Program-made: the position numbers and the translations under genes
Shown: one piece after another, positions 61,215 through 64,000 of the stretch
Layout: each line of letters begins with the position of its first letter
How positions within the stretch are numbered: position 1 is the stretch's first letter
Assembly (NCBI RefSeq): GCF_008728835.1
Contig: NZ_CP042582.1
Coordinates: forward strand, 3,189,001 to 3,253,000
Direction: 5' to 3'
Length of the DNA stretch: 64,000 nt
Source of the DNA: Hypericibacter adhaerens
GTDB lineage: Bacteria > Pseudomonadota > Alphaproteobacteria > Dongiales > Dongiaceae
The notes under the pieces: model-generated
The model's database searches: none
Seen by the model: the letters and a program-made list of their open reading frames with translations, nothing else
Told to the model about the DNA's origin: nothing

Positions 61215-62225
61215 TCAGCTTTGCCTGGTCGCGGCGATGATCCCGCTCCCCGTGGACAGGGTCACCCGCTGCATATCGCTGCATCCCGCCGCCAACAGCC
61301 ATTCGCGATGTTGCGCTTCCGTGTAGGCGGCGCCCGCCTCGTAGAGGTTCATGAAAGTCACGTTCAGGAACACCGCGCTCCTGGGTGACACACGGCTATC
61401 GTCAAGAATGCCGCCGCCCATGATGTAGAGGGTGCCGCCGGGTCGCAGGGCCTTTGCCGCATTTGCAATAGCGCGCGCCGCATCGGCCTGCCCCAGTACC
61501 TGAACCAGCGCCCGCAGCACGACCGCATCGTGAGTGCCGCCGGGCGGCGCCCGCAGGATGTCGCCGGTCTCGATCGTCACACGATCGCCGCCGGGCGTTG
61601 CAGCCAGGATATCGGCCGCCAACGCGGCGGTGCGGGGCAGATCGAACAGGATGCCTTTCAGTCCGGGGCGCGCATCGCAGAGCGTGGCCACCAGCCCGCC
61701 CGATCCGCCGCCGATATCGACGACCGACCGGCAGCGGGAAAAATTGAAGCGGCGCAGTAGTTCCCGACCCGACGCGATGGCTGTGCCATGCATGCCTCGC
61801 AGCATGGCAGCCATATCCGCATCCGACGCCGCCGCAAAGTCATGCAATGCCGCCGGCCGACCCGAGCGCACGGATTGTGCAGTCAGCATGTCGGCATGCC
61901 AAAGCTGGTTCAGAAGCTCATGTACACCGCCGACATAGTCGGGCCGCCCCTTCACGAGGAAGCTTGCCGCTTCCGGTCCGTTAGCGAAGCCGGTTTCGCG
62001 GGTTTCCAGCAGCCCCACGGCGACCAGGGCATAGAGCAGACGCGCCAACCTGTCCTCTGCAACACCCAGCGTCGCCGCAAGTTCGGCGACGCTGCGCGGG
62101 CCGCCAGCGAGCTCGCTGAACAGCCCGAGCTGCATGCCGGCCAGCATGGCGAAAGCCGCCGGCACCTCGGCCTGCAGCCGCTGGATCGTGTCGGGCGTTA
62201 CTGCGCCCTCCGGATTGTCGCTCAT
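61215..62225 (-). CDS. SAM-dependent O-methyltransferase (plant/ASMT-like family)
   Basis: 336 residues. N-terminal winged-helix dimerisation domain (SVAELAATLGVAEDRLARLL) and a C-terminal SAM domain with VVDIGGGSGGLVATLCDARP, GGDRVTIETGDILRAPP and LRPGGTLYIMG. Members methylate hydroxyl groups of small aromatic or polyketide molecules; the substrate here is unknown. Convergent with the mttB-like gene, 16 bases apart. Confidence 0.9.
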   Translation of the reverse strand: MSDNPEGAVTPDTIQRLQAEVPAAFAMLAGMQLGLFSELAGGPRSVAELAATLGVAEDRLARLLYALVAVGLLETRETGFANGPEAASFLVKGRPDYVGGVHELLNQLWHADMLTAQSVRSGRPAALHDFAAASDADMAAMLRGMHGTAIASGRELLRRFNFSRCRSVVDIGGGSGGLVATLCDARPGLKGILFDLPRTAALAADILAATPGGDRVTIETGDILRAPPGGTHDAVVLRALVQVLGQADAARAIANAAKALRPGGTLYIMGGGILDDSRVSPRSAVFLNVTFMNLYEAGAAYTEAQHREWLLAAGCSDMQRVTLSTGSGIIAATRQS

Positions 62226-62262
62226 CCTGACCTTGTCACCGCGGCGGCCCGTTACCGGGCCG

Positions 62263-62946
62263 TCAGTCCGATCTGTCGATGATACAAGCTGGATTCACCT
62301 TGTCACAGGAATCTTCCCCGGCAATGCGGGCGGCCATCGACGGCGCTTCAGCGGCGAAGGCCCGCCACAAGTCGACCACGATCGTCTGACCGTCACGAAC
62401 CTCCTGGCTGAGAGCACGTCGCGTCGCCGGCAGCAGAACCAGCCCACCGGTCTCGGCAAGCTGCATCAGCCGGCTTCGGGACAGACCCAGCTCGCCGGCC
62501 AGGAATCTATCCAGACGCAGGCCGCAGGCGTAGGGAAGCCGGATCGCGATCTCGGCGACAGCAGGGTTGTCGGTATCGCCTGTGATCCGCTGCCTCTCGA
62601 CCGCCAGATCGGCGAAGCTCTCGACCTCAGCGCAATACCGGGCCAATCGCACCAGGTCGAAGGCATGGCGGCGGGCCAGCGTCGCATCATTCTCCGTCAG
62701 CGCGCGCAGCAGCGCGGGCTCGATCGCGTTGACCGGGCAGCGCTCCAGCACGGGAAAGTTCCAGCTCTGCTCGCAATGGGCGCAGCGATAGACGAGCCAG
62801 GCATCAAGGCGCTTCTTCTGCGCGTTGACGCGGAACTTCCCGCTGCAGACGAAGGGTCTCCGGGCATTGCAACGGGCACAAGGAAGCCAAGGGCGGGGAA
62901 GCTTCAGCGGCGTCACCAGCCACCGGACCTGCAAGAGAGAACGCAT
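62263..62946 (-). CDS. DUF1062 protein: zinc ribbon plus S4-like domain
   Basis: 227 residues. N-terminal zinc ribbon, two Cys pairs (CARCNARRPFVC... and YRCAHCEQSW), then a helical middle and a C-terminal stretch LRLDRFLAGELGLSRSRLM, followed by GGLVLL and SQEVRDGQTIVVDL, which resembles an S4 RNA-binding domain. The family is uncharacterised; the combination suggests RNA or ribosome binding. Precedes the methyltransferase gene by 37 bases on the same strand. Confidence 0.85.
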   Translation of the reverse strand: MRSLLQVRWLVTPLKLPRPWLPCARCNARRPFVCSGKFRVNAQKKRLDAWLVYRCAHCEQSWNFPVLERCPVNAIEPALLRALTENDATLARRHAFDLVRLARYCAEVESFADLAVERQRITGDTDNPAVAEIAIRLPYACGLRLDRFLAGELGLSRSRLMQLAETGGLVLLPATRRALSQEVRDGQTIVVDLWRAFAAEAPSMAARIAGEDSCDKVNPACIIDRSD

Positions 62947-63402
62947 ACCGACGACAGCCTTCCGATCGGGAAGTGCTGCAGAGCGGGATGCTGAAGAAAG
63001 GCCCGGGGGACGGGCCGACGGTCAGGCGATGGATGAGATGAAGGAGCCGGTGGAGAGATTCGCCGAAAGAAGCCGGTCGTGTAAAGCGTCCGGCGCACGG
63101 GGGGCGAAGCCGAGGCATCATCTGCCTTCCCGATCTCAGCCCACCGTCCTGCGCACGAAAACGCCCGGTCGAACCCCTGGCGCCTTCGCGGCAGGGTTCA
63201 CCCGGGCTACGGGGAAACACTGAGATCGGTCAGAGCGACGGCAAAGTCATCCTCATCGGCGGCAGGAACGGGCGCGGACTTTAGGGAAACAGTCCCCTTC
63301 CGTCAACCGGAGCCCGCCGCTTGCCGACCCGTCAAATCCAGCCATGGCGATCCTTTCTGGGGTAGGCTTGTCCTGCCGATCGACAATGCGGGAGCTGGAG
63401 CG
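62947..63402. other. Intergenic region before AI-2E-type permease gene
   Basis: About 450 bases between divergent genes. Small open frames lack ribosome sites and similarity. No promoter pair, riboswitch or tRNA that I can support. Confidence 0.45.
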
Positions 63403-64000
63403 GTGTCCATCCCCAAGCCCGATCTCACGCGCCTGACCCTGGCGATCCTCTTCATCGCCGGAATGATCGCGGCCTCGTTCTGGATCCTGGCCCCGTTCCT
63501 GCCGGCCACGATCTGGGCCGCGACGCTGGTCGTGGCCACCTGGCCGATCATGCGCCGGGTCCAGGCCCGGCTCTGGAACAGCCGCGCGCTGGCCGTGACC
63601 GTGATGACGATCGCGATCCTTCTGGTCTTCGTCATGCCCTTCTGGCTCGCGATCGACACCATCGTGAAGAACTCCGAGCAGATCGCCCACTGGGGCGAGT
63701 TCGTCACCACGATGCAGATGCCACCGCCGCCCGCCTGGCTCGGCGATGTGCCGCTCGTCGGGCACCGGGCCGTGGAGATCTGGCTCAAGATCGGCGATGC
63801 CAGCTCGCAGGAGCTGCTGCAGCGCATCCGGCCCTATGCCGTGACCGCGACGCAATGGTTCGTCGGCGCGGTCGGCAGCTTCGGCATGGTGCTGCTCCAG
63901 TTCCTGCTGACGCTGGCCGTCTCCGCGATCATGTTCACCAAGGGCGAAGGGGCGGCCGACATGGTCGTCCGCTTTGCCCGCCGGCTCGCGGGCGAGCGCG
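63403..64000 (+). CDS. AI-2E-family transporter, 3' end outside window
   Basis: At least 199 residues from GTG 63403 (GGAG upstream) and open to the window end. Hydrophobic helices: LTLAILFIAGMIAASFWILA, LPATIWAATLVVATWPIM, a VTVMTIAILLVFVMPFWLA helix, and LLQFLLTLAVSAIMF near the cut. The order is that of YdiK/PerM-type AI-2E family permeases (usual length 350-380). Substrate unknown; the AI-2 link holds only for TqsA. Confidence 0.85.
   Translation, partial: MSIPKPDLTRLTLAILFIAGMIAASFWILAPFLPATIWAATLVVATWPIMRRVQARLWNSRALAVTVMTIAILLVFVMPFWLAIDTIVKNSEQIAHWGEFVTTMQMPPPPAWLGDVPLVGHRAVEIWLKIGDASSQELLQRIRPYAVTATQWFVGAVGSFGMVLLQFLLTLAVSAIMFTKGEGAADMVVRFARRLAGER

Noticed and set aside
63140-63300. 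GC-rich segment with GGGAAAC blocks resembling a cobalamin riboswitch
   Set aside because: The conserved B12-box order and the pairing stems could not be found, and the downstream gene is not a cobalamin gene.
1-64000. CRISPR arrays, tRNA/rRNA genes, insertion sequences and integrases
   Set aside because: Looked for by eye on both strands. No regular repeat-spacer pattern, cloverleaf-type gene, terminal inverted repeats with a transposase, or integrase motif was found.

Overview
The window is GC-rich (about two thirds G+C by eye), densely packed chromosomal DNA. The gene families point to a free-living, metabolically broad alphaproteobacterium, perhaps of the Rhodospirillales or Rhizobiales. 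The grounds are several ABC sugar importers, an M81 (MlrC-type) amidohydrolase, ChaB, DUF3775, BtpA, a non-pyrrolysine MttB homologue, CaiB-type CoA transferase and FnrN/FixK-type regulation. This is inference from gene content; there is no rRNA, tRNA or marker gene to fix the taxon. I saw no CRISPR array, integrase or transposase.

Layout. 1-6.6 kb: the end of an RND efflux pump, a small cytochrome c followed by a stand-alone prim-pol, glucokinase, ChaB, a DUF3775 protein and an alpha/beta hydrolase. 6.7-10 kb: an FGGY sugar kinase plus BtpA-family protein, divergent from a DeoR regulator. 10-14.7 kb: M81 metallopeptidase, a transglutaminase-like protein, a proline/tyrosine-rich secreted protein, MsrQ and a lipoprotein. 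14.8-23.6 kb: a minus-strand ribose-type ABC operon in which one permease is fused to a strictosidine-synthase/SMP-30-type hydrolase and is followed by a second, ligand-poor SMP-30 protein. 23.8-27.8 kb: tartrate/D-malate-type dehydrogenase, glutamine-synthetase-like ligase, isochorismatase-family hydrolase and a small coiled-coil protein. 27.9-35.5 kb: a complete arginine deiminase operon (arcD-arcA-arcB-arcC) behind an FNR/FixK-like site, then a porin and an AraC regulator. 35.5-41.1 kb: SYLF protein, orphan amino-acid binding protein, small secreted protein, winged-helix/TPR regulator, NmrA-like oxidoreductase and cupin.

41.2-55.4 kb is a run of thirteen minus-strand genes with tight spacing or overlaps. 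It encodes a MalFGK-type importer (binding protein, two permeases, two unlike ATPases), then a Gfo/Idh/MocA dehydrogenase, a TIM-barrel isomerase, an aldose-epimerase-like DUF4432 protein, an SDR, a CoA transferase, a solute-binding-protein-like protein with no export signal, an enoyl-CoA hydratase and a fumarylacetoacetase-family protein. It looks like a catabolic route that imports a sugar or polyol, oxidises and isomerises it, and finishes through acyl-CoA and keto-acid chemistry. A LacI regulator diverges from it; both promoters carry the same paired 10-bp repeats. I consider this locus the best candidate for an undescribed system.

55.8-61.2 kb: downstream of the LacI gene lie two overlapping FAD oxidoreductases of the opine oxidase/HcnBC type and an MttB-family methyltransferase with no in-frame amber codon. 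61.2-64 kb: an O-methyltransferase, a zinc-ribbon/S4-like DUF1062 protein, and the start of an AI-2E-type permease cut by the window end.
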